DNA from: Glomus cerebriforme
Taxonomy: Eukaryota > Glomeromycota > Glomeromycetes > Glomerales > Glomeraceae
Assembly: GCA_003550305.1 (NCBI GenBank)
Contig: QKYT01000122.1
Span: 181,328 to 243,236 of the forward strand
Length of the DNA stretch: 61,909 nucleotides
Direction of reading: 5' to 3'
In this document: piece by piece, positions 9,362 to 22,723 of the stretch
Layout: the number at the start of each line of letters is the position of its first letter
Position numbering within the stretch: position 1 is the first letter of the stretch
Made by a program: the position numbers and the translations under genes
The notes under the pieces: model-generated
The model's database searches: none
What the model was told of the DNA's origin: nothing
What the model saw: only the letters and a program-made list of their open reading frames with translations

Positions 9362-12300
9362 AAAATTGATGAATATTATAGTATAAATAGTATTTAAATT
9401 AAATAATAATAATAATAATAAAATATTTAATAATAATAATAAGTATAAAGAAAAGTTTATTTTAAATAACTATAATATAAAAAGCTTTAAAATACTTCTT
9501 AAACTTTCTAATTATCATTTTTTCAAGTTTTTCATTTCTTTAATTTCTTTACTAATATTTCTTATAACAAATACAATATAATAATATAATTATATGTTAT
9601 CACTTTCAGTAGCTTTTTTCTTGCTTTTGGCACTTGGCATATGAATGAAATCATCTATAGTTAAGGTAGGAGTGGGTTGTGAATATGATAATAAATATTA
9701 ATAATAATATATACTGTATACTATTATGAAATATATTCAAGGTTATAGTTAAACCTTTTTAAATGCACCTCCCCTAAATGCACCTCATGTCTGGTTAGGA
9801 GAGTCTAATAAAACTTCATTAAGATTTTGTGTAGCTTAAGAAATTTTAAGAAGTTATTATTAGAATTTAATATTCATAATAAAAATGAATAGTCCATTGT
9901 GTTTCTTCTGCAATATTTTTCATCATTTCTGAAAATATTTCTGTTAAAATTATTATGAAATAAGTTTTTATTTCAAAGTTTATAATTGTAATATTAGCCA
10001 AGATGGCTTAGTATCAGTCCAAGAGCATAAATAATTGCTATTATATAAATTAATATTTTGACAATTAGGTGTCAATTTGTAAAATTATAACTGTGAACAA
10101 TATTTTGATGTAATTCTAATATCATCTCATTGATACTGATTACTTTATTGTATGTATTCTAAACAAATTTTCTACTTGCTCTTAGGAAATAAGGGAATAA
10201 AACCTTTAGGAAAGAGTTTTTACTTCAGTCAATGTGCATTTGATAAAATCATTGTACATTTTCCAGAAATGATTTCTATTCTAATGATGATAAAAGAGAA
10301 TCATCTTAATTATATAATTAAGGACGTAGTCCAAAAATTTAACCTCGTCAAATTAAAATGTACTTTGACAATCCTAGCCTCATAAATTTTTTTTCATCTC
10401 CTTTAGAAGCGAGTTCATTATCATCTTTTGTTGACTGTAAATTTTTAACATTCTTCTCCTGGGTTTTTACTTGAAGAATATCCAAAATTATTTATTTTGA
10501 ATGTTTTGATATTTTAGAAAATTATGGTATATTAAACTTATTTTTATATCAAAAGGAGAAGAATATGTGTATAAGTTTTATTGATTCATTATGATCAATT
10601 TTTGAGAAATTTGATGAATTTATAACTGTTAATTTTAAAAGTAAAAATTATAATAATTTTTTCAAAGCTTGCATTTTATACCGATTTTTTATCACATATT
10701 AAATATTAAATGGACACGTAAATGATTACATAAAATTTCCATTTACGAACACAATAACAATAAAAAATGGCGCAATTCGTCCGTAGCCAAAGCAGGTTTA
10801 TTGACCGGATGAACTTTCTTGAGGCTGAACGATACCGTGGTTATCATGGCTTTTAATTTTTTTTTTTTGTCCGAAAAGCGAAAAGACCTTTTTTTGAATA
10901 TTTCATAGATTAGAAATTCATTTCTTGATAGTTTAAAATTTTTTAGGGTATATATTATTAAAACAAATGATATTGCGTGTACCGTAATACAGAAGCGATC
11001 AGCGGATCATTTAAAACATTTATCAAGGTTTTGATCCCTAATATTTAACCTGTCCCCAATACCCCATTTTTTTTACTCCAATTTTCCTATAATTATAATC
11101 CCATGTTCCCATATTCTCATTTTCTCTTTAATGGTGTTGCAGTTACAGTAGGCAAAGGGCGGGATGTTACCCTTTCATCTTTCCTTTTTTTCTCCTTTTT
11201 TCCTGACAGTTATTATGCTTGTTCTCTTTGGCAAGTAGCTTGTCGTCCATATTAAACTTTCCGATGGACCACTCCCTTAAATTCAATTATACGAGACAAA
11301 CCTACTGTTAAAAGTCATCGATATTGAAAATTTAAAAATGATAATTATCATTCTCTCAAATATTAAGGTAATAAACTATCATCGATGTTTATGTGTAAAG
11401 TTATAATAGCGATCTTTTCTTATTAGAGGATGATATATGCCAAGAATGCAATCGCTGTTCCGCAGCCTACATCAAGTACTTTTAATACCTACTGATAATA
11501 AATTTTGTTCCTTAGGGGAAGAACCATTGAAATCGGAATAAGCAATACTCTAAATAAAATGTGGAGAAATTTCTTATTTGGTATTTACAATGCTCGAAAT
11601 TTTTTATAAGCAATTTTTATAAATTATTTAATAATAGATATAGATTCGTGAACGAATGTTCACCTTTTGTATTTGTAGACTGATGAATATTTCTACAATG
11701 AGAAATATTATCAAAAATATTTATTTTAATCATGGGATGTTTAGATTAGTAACATCCTCATCAATAGTTCAATACTATATTTAAATGAAATTTTGCTATG
11801 TATTTTTTACATTTATGTACAGTATTTATTATATGTATTTTTATTAATTAATCTTTTTTTCAATTATTTATTAAGATTTTTTTTTTTTTGACAAAATTTT
11901 ATGTTTATGCTTTTTAAAATTTTTTAATTACAATTAAACAAAAATTATGTTAAATTATGATTTAAGATTTAATAAATCTTTTTAATTTCAAAATTTTATA
12001 ACTTTGTTCGTAAAAAAATCTGCAATAGCATTTAATCGCTTACATCATAGATACTAAATTATCGACAAAATCTTTTTCAGATTATTACTTATTATAATAA
12101 TTATTGTAAGACAAAAATATGAAATGTAGTACAAACTACAAACGTGAAAATTGCTGCACAGCATTAGAGTGGAATTTTGAACAAAGTTTCATTCCATTTT
12201 TAATTCTGCCCGAAATTCAACCTTAATGCTGGTGCGGTGACAATCACCTGCGTTGACATTTATTTGATATTTTGTATATAAATCACGCGATAAAGAAACC

Positions 12301-14119
12301 GGTTAAAAAATATTTTTTTTATTTTGCCCTTATTTAGAAAAACACTTTCAACTTGTTTTTTTGGGATTTATGCATTGAGCGAATGAGTGGATGCTACGTA
12401 TAAAGAGGTATTGAAACATATAATATGTTAATATAATATAAAGTGTACGATTAAAAAATTTTCATTATTCAGTGTCTCGATTTTTAAATGTATAATAAAA
12501 TAATAAGACGTTTTGTGAATTTAATCTATGATAATGTCTGTGATGTACTTTTTTTTTTTATCATTAGATTCAGCCGCGGGCACGGTACTTTACGGATGTT
12601 GTTATTATCATGGTCATATATAAACAAATTATAAACAGAAAGGTGATGTGAAACAAGATTATAAACGAGGAAATTATAATTTATAAAACCGTGTGGCTAA
12701 TTAACACTGGGCGGGTTCAATTATGCCTGTGATTTTATGGCAAACGGTATCTTTTTATAATTATTATCCTGATTTATAAGTTACAGCCAATTTTACGGAA
12801 AAAAATATGTATATATAACATATCATTGCTCGTTTATTCAAGTAATTATTCAAGTAATAAAACTCAAGTGTTTACTTATTTGACATACGATTTAAATAAT
12901 ACGCAGCAAAGTCACAATTTTAGATCAAGTGCCTATGGTCATGATTCCTGTTTTTGAACATTGTCCCAGGTATCGAGGTTCTTTAAAATAACAAGACATA
13001 CTTGTATTATGGCCATTCGCTTTGTTAACGACACCTTTTGTTTCACAGATTTAAAAAAGAACCAGAAGAAATTCTTTAATTTTGCCCAAACTTGAGTGAC
13101 TTTAATTCCGGCCTAAATTAAAGATAATTCTGGTTATGTTTACCTCTTGTTTAATACGTTGACTGACTAACTTGACTAACGATTAAATTATCTTAATAAG
13201 ATGAATCTAAAATTAATTTAGTATTTTTAGTATATAACCTGAAGGATCTCAAAACTTCTGATAAGAATACTTCTAATAAAAAATTTTTTTTTAATTTGAT
13301 TTACAATATTTATTTGGTTGGTGATTTTCCTTGTTAAAAATAATTTGTCCTTGTAATATGCACGTGAGCAATTAATTATTATTTGTAATTATTCCGAAAT
13401 ATTACAAACAAATATTTTATATAACTTAATGTGAATCGCGAGAAATCATGATACTGTAGATCTCTGATAAAAGCGGAATATAAATTTTGTAATTTGTAAC
13501 AAGAGCGATTAGAGAAATTTCAACGGAATCGAAGAGAACTTATCCAAGTTACAACTCGCTTTATTTTTTAAATTATTAAAACAGCAGCTCTCTTTAAACG
13601 TAAAAATTTTTTTTTTCAAATGTATTTACACGTGGTAACCATTATTTGAGATGCTTATTCTATTAACGACTTAAAGACCGTTACCGGAAAAACTTACAGA
13701 AAAACTGAAAGAACTACGCCCACATCATTATAAAAAAAAAAATGATATACTATATGATTTCTATATAAGTGTTCATTGTTCAAGTTATAATTTAATTGAT
13801 GCATTATTTAAATTGTACTACATCTTTACAGACTATGGGATAAAAAGCATATATTTTTTTTTTTACATTAATAATTTTTTTTTATATACATACAGAATAA
13901 ATCAACGGTTTATTTATAAAAAATTCAATGAATGGTCTAGAAATCATGGAAAACAACCGTTTTTGGATCAAAAAAAAACGGTAAGAAATAGATATATAAA
14001 CCCTGGGTGAATTCTGGTTCAAATTTTAATTTTTATCTCCTTATTTCTCCCCTCTTTTAATTAATACATTCTTTTAATTTCACTATATATCCATCATTTC
14101 GCTATTCACTTATCCGAAC
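9362..14119. other. Long gene-free AT-rich region
   Basis: No supported gene was found in about 4.7 kb. Open frames are short and without recognisable domains (77 codons at 10152-10385). Notable elements are an (AAT)n-rich patch near 9405-9445 and the palindromic dispersed repeat at 12161-12229. The last few hundred bases before 14120 are the likely promoter of the methyltransferase gene. Confidence 0.5.
12161..12236. repeat. Short palindromic dispersed repeat, copy 1
   Basis: GCATTAGAGTGGAATTT (12161-12177) and AAATTCAACCTTAATGC (12213-12229) form an imperfect inverted pair around about 35 bases. The right part, including ATTCTGCCCGAAATTC, matches in reverse complement the sequence at 61064-61113 with about 90 percent identity by eye. 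The fold-back form and dispersed second copy suggest a MITE-like repeat. Confidence 0.6.
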
Positions 14120-15302
14120 ATGGGAAATTGTCTTTCTTTTTCATTTAATAAACGCATGACCGTAGAGGACACCTCCATGCTACCCATTGAATCCGAAGTT
14201 CAAAGACAACAATTATTAAATTTTTATATCTCTAACCTATGGGAATCGAATTTTTCATCCCCCATTGATAATGAACTCAAGAAAGGAGGCAAACTTATCC
14301 TTGATGTAGGGTAAGTAACCGAAAATCAACGTATCTCATTCATTAATTTACGAATACTCATAAATTTCTTTTTTATGACTTTTTTAGTTGCGGATCAGGT
14401 TCTTGGCTACTTGAAGTAGCAAGAATGTACCCCAATAATCAATACTTCGGAGTAGACATTGCCCCACTATTTCCGACAAATGGTTTACCTGAAAATGTTC
14501 ATTTTGTGATGGGGAATATATTGAATGGGCTTCCATTTTTATGTGAAACATTTGATTTCGTTCATCAACGTTTCTTGGTACGAAATTTTAATACACGTAA
14601 TTGGCAGATGGCAATCAAAGAATTGACGAGGGTTGCAAAACCGGGTGCTCAAATTGAATTGATGGAAATGGATCTCATCACATATAATCAAGGTCCCACC
14701 ACTAAAAAATTATTTGAAGCGTGTAAGTAATAAAATTATAAGTTTCTCTCTCTCTCTAAAATTTGAGATTAAGTAAATTAAGTTTTTTCTTTATATAGTC
14801 CTCGCAGCAATGCATTCTAGAGGAATTAGCCCCACCATAAAAGCAATATTGAAAAGAACGTTAATATCTAACAAATCCCTCGAAAACATTGATATGAATT
14901 CGATGAATGGCCTCCTCAGACAGTGGGATGGAATCGAAGTGAGTAATATATTTTAATATTTTTTATATTATTAATATTTTTCGTTTTTTTTTTAAATATG
15001 ATCTTTTTATTCATTTTTCCTTCTTTCATATAATTTAGTTTTTCGAAAATGGGATTGAGATTTTCAAGCTTATGAAAAGGATTAACTCCGAGTTTATGAG
15101 TGTCCCTTCGTCCGAGTATGATGAGATGCTCGAAACTTACCATAGGGAGATATTTGAAAATGAAACCTATGTGAAGACGTACAGGTTTATGGCTCAAAAG
15201 AAAAATACTAAAAGGATCAAAAATCCTAAAAGTAGCAATTTTCTACAAAAACATAAAAGCCATCGACGTTCCACACAATCAATTCAATCGTTTTTTTTAT
15301 AA
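14120..15302 (+). CDS. Class I SAM-dependent methyltransferase
   Basis: Four exons: 14120-14310, 14388-14722, 14799-14938 and 15039-15302, joined at GT...TAG introns with continuous frame, giving 309 residues. The Rossmann-fold glycine motif is interrupted by intron 1 (LILDVG | CGSGSW, residues about 61-69). The acidic residue ending strand 2 is in YFGVDIAP, the motif after strand 3 is NVHFVMGNILNGLPF, and motif IV-like sequence is FDFVHQRFLV. This matches the Methyltransf_25/11 type of class I enzymes, which transfer methyl from S-adenosylmethionine; the acceptor cannot be told from sequence. The C-terminus is basic and low-complexity (RSTQSIQSFFL). A glycine in second position (MGNC) could allow N-myristoylation, which is inference. 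Such genes are amplified in Rhizophagus, as recalled. The neighbourhood is gene-poor and gives no functional clue. Confidence 0.88.
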
Positions 15303-18300
15303 TCTATTTACTTTTGTTTATATATACTATATATACTGTATCTGTCTGTTAACAAATTAAATATTTTCTCAAATTGTAATGTTTATTATGTTTTAAATAA
15401 ATAAATAAATAAATGTTTTTATTTTTGCCGGTAAAAATATAATAGAAATCAAATTATTATTACAATGTGTAAAATTGTTAATGAACTTTGTTAGTATTCT
15501 ATTTTCGAAATTAATTTATTCGTGGCATTTGGAAAACAATTAAATATTACTCTACAGCGTTATAAAAAAAAATAAGAATTTTCAGTGTATTGGAAATCTG
15601 ATAAAATTTTTTCCGATTTTTTTTTTATTGGGTGGGATTTTTTCATAAGATAAAAAACTTGGCAAAAATTTTATTAATTATTTTTTCCGGATTAACTTTA
15701 TTTGTTTGCATTACTTTATTTTAAATATATGCATGTGATTATTTGAAATTTTACTAATGATTTGAAACAATCAGATTATATGCAGGGAACCGGTCTTCAA
15801 TGAGAGATAAGCATTTGATCAGGATAAAAAGAGAATAGTCGAATGTATTGCATTTGTAAAAAAAAAATTTACAAAAAGTTACCGCTTTCTTAGTAGTCGA
15901 GAGTTATTTCAAGAACAATCAAAAGCGGCAATTAATTTTATGTATATAAAAAGATGTTTATAATATTTAAAATTCTTTGACTCCTAGTATTATTAAACCA
16001 ATAAATTATCGGAATCATTAAAAAAATCGGAGAAATAACTAATAATATGTATGGATGCGCATATTTTGAACTTTGATTGCTTTATCATGTAACGTGGTAC
16101 AATAAGTTTTTTCGAGTTGGGGATTGGTGATTTATTGTATCCAAAAATGTTATAGATCGAACTGTATAAAAATTATTATTAGATGATTTAATAGTGTTTA
16201 ATTTTAGATGTATCATGATTTTTAATGATGAAGGGAACTCGAATATCAGAGTTGAATTTATGGGAACTAAAATATTAAATGCATAAAACAAATTTTCATG
16301 GTATCGAAGATTTATGTGTAAAAAGAAGAGTATATAGAAATAACAAGCGATGTAAACTGGGATTGTTAAATTATTTTCTTGAGGTAAGTCGATTTGTTTC
16401 TTATAATTAAATTGGATTAATAACGATAATAACTATAATTAATACAGATCATTGCGTGATGGATAGATTTATTCGTTATAAATTGAATATTAAGAAAGCT
16501 GGGGGGGTGATATGTGCTGCGGCAGCTGCGCATAATCAAAAATTTAAATTATAATATATAAGACTATAGTAGATTAAATAGATATATAAAAATTAAAAAT
16601 TAACAATCAGAATTCTAAATAATATAAATAAAAATTATCCTATTCTGGGTGGACAATAATTAAAAATTTAAACCTGTTTTTGTAGAAAATTCCAAATTAC
16701 GCGTCCAACGATTTATTTAGCGTGATTCTTTTGTTAATCAAAATAATAATTAATGCACATAATCAAAGGATCTCAAAGGTTTGTTACAAAAAAAAAATAA
16801 GGATAAAAAATTTTTAATTAAAACGAATTTGGGTTTTCCGAAACCAATATAAATTATCATGTACGTAACTAATGGTGTTTCGTGATATAAAAGAATTTAA
16901 TTAAACCTGCTTATACAATACAACTTTTATAAACATTTTATTGTAAAATCATAATATATTCTTTCTTTATAAAACATAATAACGGATTTTTATAATTTAA
17001 GTAAAGACTGTTCAAAAAAGGGTGAAACAAAAGTTGCCAAGAATACTTAAATTGAGTTGATTAAAAATTTATTGTTATCATGAAACATTGAAGTTATATC
17101 CGAAATTTAAATAGGACAACTCAATAAGGTTAAACACAAGAGTCGCCAAGAATCTTCCAAACATTTAAAGCTGATTAATAATAAAATATTATTTTTATCA
17201 TGAGACATCGAAACCACTGAGATGGCGTATCGGAAATACGGAAATACCAAATTAATCTTGAACTAAATACATTTTTATTTAAGATATGTTATTGTATTAT
17301 AAATCCTAATCCAATTATGAATTATGCATGACAGAGAGTTTTTGATGTTCCCAGTCATATTTAAATTTAGTATAATATTATTTTTTATACAGGCATATTA
17401 ATCAATACTGTATAATGATTTTAAAATAAAATCAGTTTAAGCTTCAATATATTTATTTTTATATCATTATATAACAATTAACAATTATAAACACGCGTGT
17501 CCTTAGTTGTGATGTGATACAAGCATAAGTGAGTCCAGGTTTGTAAATCATTCTGCCAATCATGTTACCCGCATGATTCAGTCCAAATTTAAATTAGTTA
17601 AAAAAATAATCTTTTGTACTTATTTTTAGTTATGAAAGGAAATTATCGGATATATCAATGTTTCTAAATGTTTCTACTGATAAAAAATTTTTTTGTATTT
17701 ATTCCTTTTTAAATCATAATGATGAATAATATATTTTTTGGTGGGACAATTTTTCAAGATTCTGATCCAATCAAACTACTATGAAGGTTTTCTCTCAATA
17801 AAAAATGTTCTTAGTGACGCAGAACCAAGATTAACCTGTAAATCTTTAAGCATGTTATATCAAATTCGCAGCGTTAATATAATAGCATTAACAATATTAA
17901 AAATATTTTCACGTATATGCTGTGCATACTATATTTTATAAGATGGTATTTGATCTCATAATATGGTTACTTCTTTTAGCATTTCGTTACAAAATTCGAA
18001 CCATTTACCCAATCATTCCGCATTAACCGCTCCAACTGAAATAATCAACCTCATGGAATTTTATAATTAGATTTTGGATTATATTTAAAATATTAACCCA
18101 TGGGTTACAAATATTTATTATAATTTACAAATCATGTCAAGAACAAAATCAAATAAATCTTTTTGACACATCACATAATTGAACATTTGATTAAATTATT
18201 TTTATTTAAGAGTATTACATAATTTCTAGTCAATTCCTAAGCTTGCCCACCAGTGATTTCCCAAATATTAAGTATCTATATATATATAATTATCATTATA

Positions 18301-18557
18301 TATTAAATATATTATAGCACCATTTTTGTTTCTCAAACGTTAAATTATTTAACGGTGATATTGTATCAGAATTGTCCAAGTAAAATGTTCTAAATTTTTT
18401 ATTTTAAAAACATTATCATCAATACTATGTATACAATGTATACACCGATGAATTTTTCTATTATTATCAATAGACCTAGTTATGGATGAACTACCCACAA
18501 CCGCACGTTCTTTCAATTAGAAAATATGAATATTATTATATATATATTCTTTTTTTA
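15303..18557. other. Gene-free AT-rich intergenic region
   Basis: About 3.2 kb between the methyltransferase 3' end and the PDAT 3' end. Only short open frames without domains are seen. A (AAAT)n patch follows the methyltransferase stop near 15395-15415. No RNA gene or large repeat was recognised. Confidence 0.5.
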
Positions 18558-21344
18558 CTATAATTTAACTTTAGCGGCATATTCTCGAATAGCTGAAGTT
18601 ATACGATCATCAAGTTCTTTACCTCTTCCAGATGCAATTTTCAATATATCTTTCTATTAATATTTTTGAACGATTAATATTTATACCAAATAAATAACAA
18701 AGATCAACTTAAAAATTTTTTTTTTTTACCGTAAGTTCATAATTTCCAAGAATATCAACGTGATCCGCTGTCCTTTCTCCCCCACGCAAATCCAAAGCTG
18801 GTCCTAGCTCATGTTGAAATTCTCGTGTAATGATTTTAATTCCTGCTGGATTGTATAAAGGATTTTTCCATCCTTCAGTACACATGTATCCTAAAGAAAT
18901 TAATGGCACTGTACCATCTCTAAAAAAAAGGTTTTAAAAAAAAAATTTAGCAGTCATTAAACTATTATAACACTTTAGATCGAATAATATAATGCACTAA
19001 CCCTTCTCCATTATGTACACCACTTTTTATTCTAGGATCTTTTTCAGAATTCACTGAACTATCGATAAATAAATTTTTTAATAATCCTCTAAGTTCATCG
19101 CTGAAGCGCTTATGTTTTTCATGATTTTCATCTTCAACATCATCCACATCCTCATCCTCATCACCCTCCATCTGTTCACGTGAATAATAATATTTTCTTT
19201 CAGTTTCTTTTCCGTATCCATATAAACAATATATTGTCATATTAGGCGCATTGGGTAACTGTGACTCCAATACATTTGTCCATTTGGTTCGATCTTCTTT
19301 TATTTCTTGCATTTGTTCCTCATTGGTGACTATCCCAAAACTATAATCTCTTGTCAACATATTGTTAAATCTCTTGGGTGTATGCTTTTGTAAAAAGTCC
19401 ACACCAGATCTACACGTGTGGTTTTTTACTTTCACTGTTCCGCTTAGTTCACTTGTATTCTCTTTCTTTTTAACTAATGATCGTATTGTCAACATGGAAC
19501 CATATGTCCCATCAACATCGTCACGGTCGTCAGGTGCCTGATGTTCAGTCCCCCAAACTTCTTCACCACCTTTAGGTAACATTGAAAAAAGACCTCCCCA
19601 AGTACGAAATAAATCTGCACGTTCTAGCTTTGAGAAAAATCGTTCAAGAACATATATTCCAAAGGCTCCTAACTCAACAGTATCACGCATTTCACCTATA
19701 AAATAATATATTTAAATGAACATAAGTAAAATATATATATATATATATATATAAACATATATATTTTTCCGATGGAATACCTGAAAGTAATGCTGACAAA
19801 GCTTTAGGCAAGCCCAACAACGGACCACCTAAATTAACAAATGCTTCTACATATTCATTCACCCAATTTGGACCTCCATTTCCTCCCGTAGGTGACTCAA
19901 CCCACTTAAAGAAATAAAGTGTTACCAATCCTCCTATATGATTTGTACATTAATGTTATTCAAATATAAAACTTCAATTTTCATATATTGATTGAGAAAA
20001 TAATAGCCAACCCATTGAATGACTAACTATCACGTTTTTCCTTCCGTCAACTTTTTTGGCAAGTTCAAGAGTCGATTTAAGCTTAGAAAAATATTGATCC
20101 CTTACTTCAAGATTAGAGAATGAGAGTCTCCAATCATAAGCAGCAAGATGCATATTATTATTATCATAACCAATTGCTGCAAAGTTTTGTATCATTTTAC
20201 CTAATAAAGAAAAAGATAAAGACGGTTAAAAAAAAAAGAATATCTCTAAAATGATAATAAATTAACTTACCCCATACCCAATATCTATGATTACAAAAAA
20301 AACGATATGATGACATAAATGGTTTCTATGATTAGTTTCTGGAAGAAAAAAGGATAACCAAATATATTCTTACCCAGGGAACAAATAATCAGCTGCATCA
20401 AGACCTTTAAAAAAGAAAGAAAAACAATGATTATAAAATTTTATATTAGAAAAGAAAACTCATCACATTTAACTTAATCTATTCAAACCTTGTGCAGATC
20501 GCAACTTAAAGGAAGGTGGATCCAAACCAGTGATGGGATCGAGTTTCATGGTTTCTATCCAACACATTTTATCCAACAATACAGCGCGGAACATTGCTAT
20601 ATTGAAAAAAAAATGAATTTATATAGAATCAATTAACTCATGAATTAATGATTAGACGTACTGGTTGTTCCCCACATTCGTTTCCGAAAATATGGCCTTG
20701 AACAATTTGATGTACTCCAACTTTCTAATCCCTATAAATAAAGAACAAAATTTTTTTTAAAAAAACACCATATAAATTATAATAACTTAGATTAAATTAC
20801 TTACAGTTGATACGATTCCTGGAATCAAAACAACCGGATAATATGATTTCACTCCTTCAGAAACCATATCAAGAGCGGGATAAAATTCTTTATCTTCCAA
20901 GAGTGTAATATTCGGTCTGAGAAATAGAGTAATATTACCCAGAAGTTCATCTACAAGAATATTTGCTGGTAACATGCTAGCAAAATCCAAATCCGAGAAA
21001 GCAAGTGATATATAATTGGAAATTTCTGTTGTTCTTTGACCCATTAACCACGCAATGGTAAGCCCAAAAATTATACCAGCAGTAAAAACGACCCGCTTTT
21101 TAGTGAGAAAAGGTCTATCTTCTTCATGTTTTAGGAAAAATGTTTCATTCACAATTTCTTCAATAGTTTCAGGAGTGCTGCTATTTTTACGCCTACGCGA
21201 AGGCTCAGATGATCGCCTATAAGATTTAGATGAATCAGAATATCTCGTCGCTGTCATTGCTAAATCGGCTACGTCAGTTAAATCGGTTCCAGTATCACTT
21301 GTTGAATCGTCATGTCGTTTCCTACGCTGTCTACGTTTGCTCAT
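18558..21344 (-). CDS. LRO1: Phospholipid:diacylglycerol acyltransferase (PDAT, Lro1 type)
   Basis: Ten exons on the minus strand: 21344-20805, 20731-20662, 20596-20489, 20404-20374, 20284-20271, 20200-20012, 19933-19781, 19695-19002, 18919-18730 and 18653-18558, all in frame, 694 residues. The enzyme transfers an acyl chain from a phospholipid to diacylglycerol to make triacylglycerol at the ER. A basic N-terminus (MSKRRQRRKR) and one membrane segment (about residues 85-101) precede a lumenal LCAT-like alpha/beta hydrolase domain: VVLIPGIVSTGLESW, DYLFPGYWVWGKMIQ, and the nucleophile motif SHSMGG with Ser about 316. The likely Asp is at about 601 in GDGTVPL and His at about 653 in ADHVDILGN. 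Exon 5 is only 14 nt. It lies head-to-head with Rictor across 1.4 kb. The family assignment is secure. Confidence 0.95.
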
Positions 21345-22723
21345 GATATTTAACTTTTAAATGTTATAAATAATTGAAGTTTTGATAAAGGAATTTTATA
21401 CTTGATTTTAAATTAAAAAAAAAAAAAGGGGAATGAAAAACCAGATTTTTTTTTTTCCTTGTTTTTTTAATAAATCCCTTCAAATGTCGTACGAAATCTA
21501 AATGCACTAGATCGGCTGACATATTATTTTAAGGTTAAAGTTTAACCTTTTAAAATGAATAGCATATGTGTACGCCGAAAGTTATTCTATAATGACGGAC
21601 GAGGTCGAATTATACAAATCTACCATGTTTAAATTTTATTAAGATCCCAACAGTATTACACAATAATTATTAATTGTCAGGTTACGCAAGATCGGTACAG
21701 TACGAATTTCAGATCTTATACAGTATCAGAAATTGAAATTAAACTGTTTAATACTTGAAGATCGTATTTTCTAAACATAAAATCGAAATATAGAAAATTA
21801 TTATTATAATAAAAAAGGTCCAAGATGATTAATTTGTTCTCATCGAAAAAAACAACTTATTTATTCTACATTCTCGTATAAAAATTAAATCATTATGAAT
21901 GCTGTTTTAAAATACTTGTTTGAAAATTATGGGCAATAATCATCCTTGTTTATCCTTTTTTTTTATGCACAATGAATCATAGCGTTCCATTTTTAGTATA
22001 TCTGTTGTGATTGTCCTTTGAGAATTAAGAATTAAAGATAGAGGATACGCGTTCGCCATTTCGCATGTATTATTCATTTTTTTTAATAATACAAAAAAAA
22101 TTTTTTTTTTTCTAAATATTATGCATTTTGGTTTATAATCTCTTAAATTTATCTATTGATCATTAAAATGCTCCGCCCATTTGTACAAAATTAAAAATGG
22201 ATTTCTTTATGCTTTGAACCTTTGACATCTTTTCAAATACGAAATGACCATTCAAATTCTGACTTTGATAACTCTTTTTTTATTCGCATTTTTATTTTTG
22301 CCGCCTAATCATGTGATTACTACAGTGTTTTTGATTCGGCAAAAGAGATCGAATTGAGATATGATAAGATCCAATAAGCAAGTTGTGACTGTTACATTTA
22401 CGAATTAAAGGCTGATCGAGCATGATGAACATCTGATTTGGCGATACCGTACAATGTGCGACGTTTAAAAATTTATATTTCTAACAGAAGTACAAAGTAA
22501 GAACTTCTCTGAGAATTATTGATTATCTTACTATTTTTTTTTTTTTTTTTACATTTTATTTTTGCAATTCACGTTAGTATAAAAGTTACTTATGAAGTGA
22601 GTTTTTTTCTTTTACACAAAATACTTTATGGGCTAACATAATATTTAATTATTTTATATTATTTTATATTATTAACCTGAAAATTTTCGAATATAGAGGC
22701 AAAAAATACAAAGACCGGAAATT
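21345..22723. promoter_or_regulatory. Shared upstream region of PDAT and Rictor
   Basis: A 1.38 kb spacer separates the divergent start codons. It contains long A/T tracts (near 21416-21426, 22099-22110 and 22533-22550), a TAATCATGTGATTA palindrome at about 22306-22319, and GATA words such as ATATGATAAGATC near 22358. No coding sequence is seen. A bidirectional promoter is possible but is inferred only from the layout. Confidence 0.45.

Noticed and set aside
16499..16530. Run of G followed by GTGCTGCGGCAGCTGCGC, considered as an RNA or regulatory element
   Set aside because: It is a small local palindrome (GCGGCAGCTGCGC) without any gene context. Too short to support a call.
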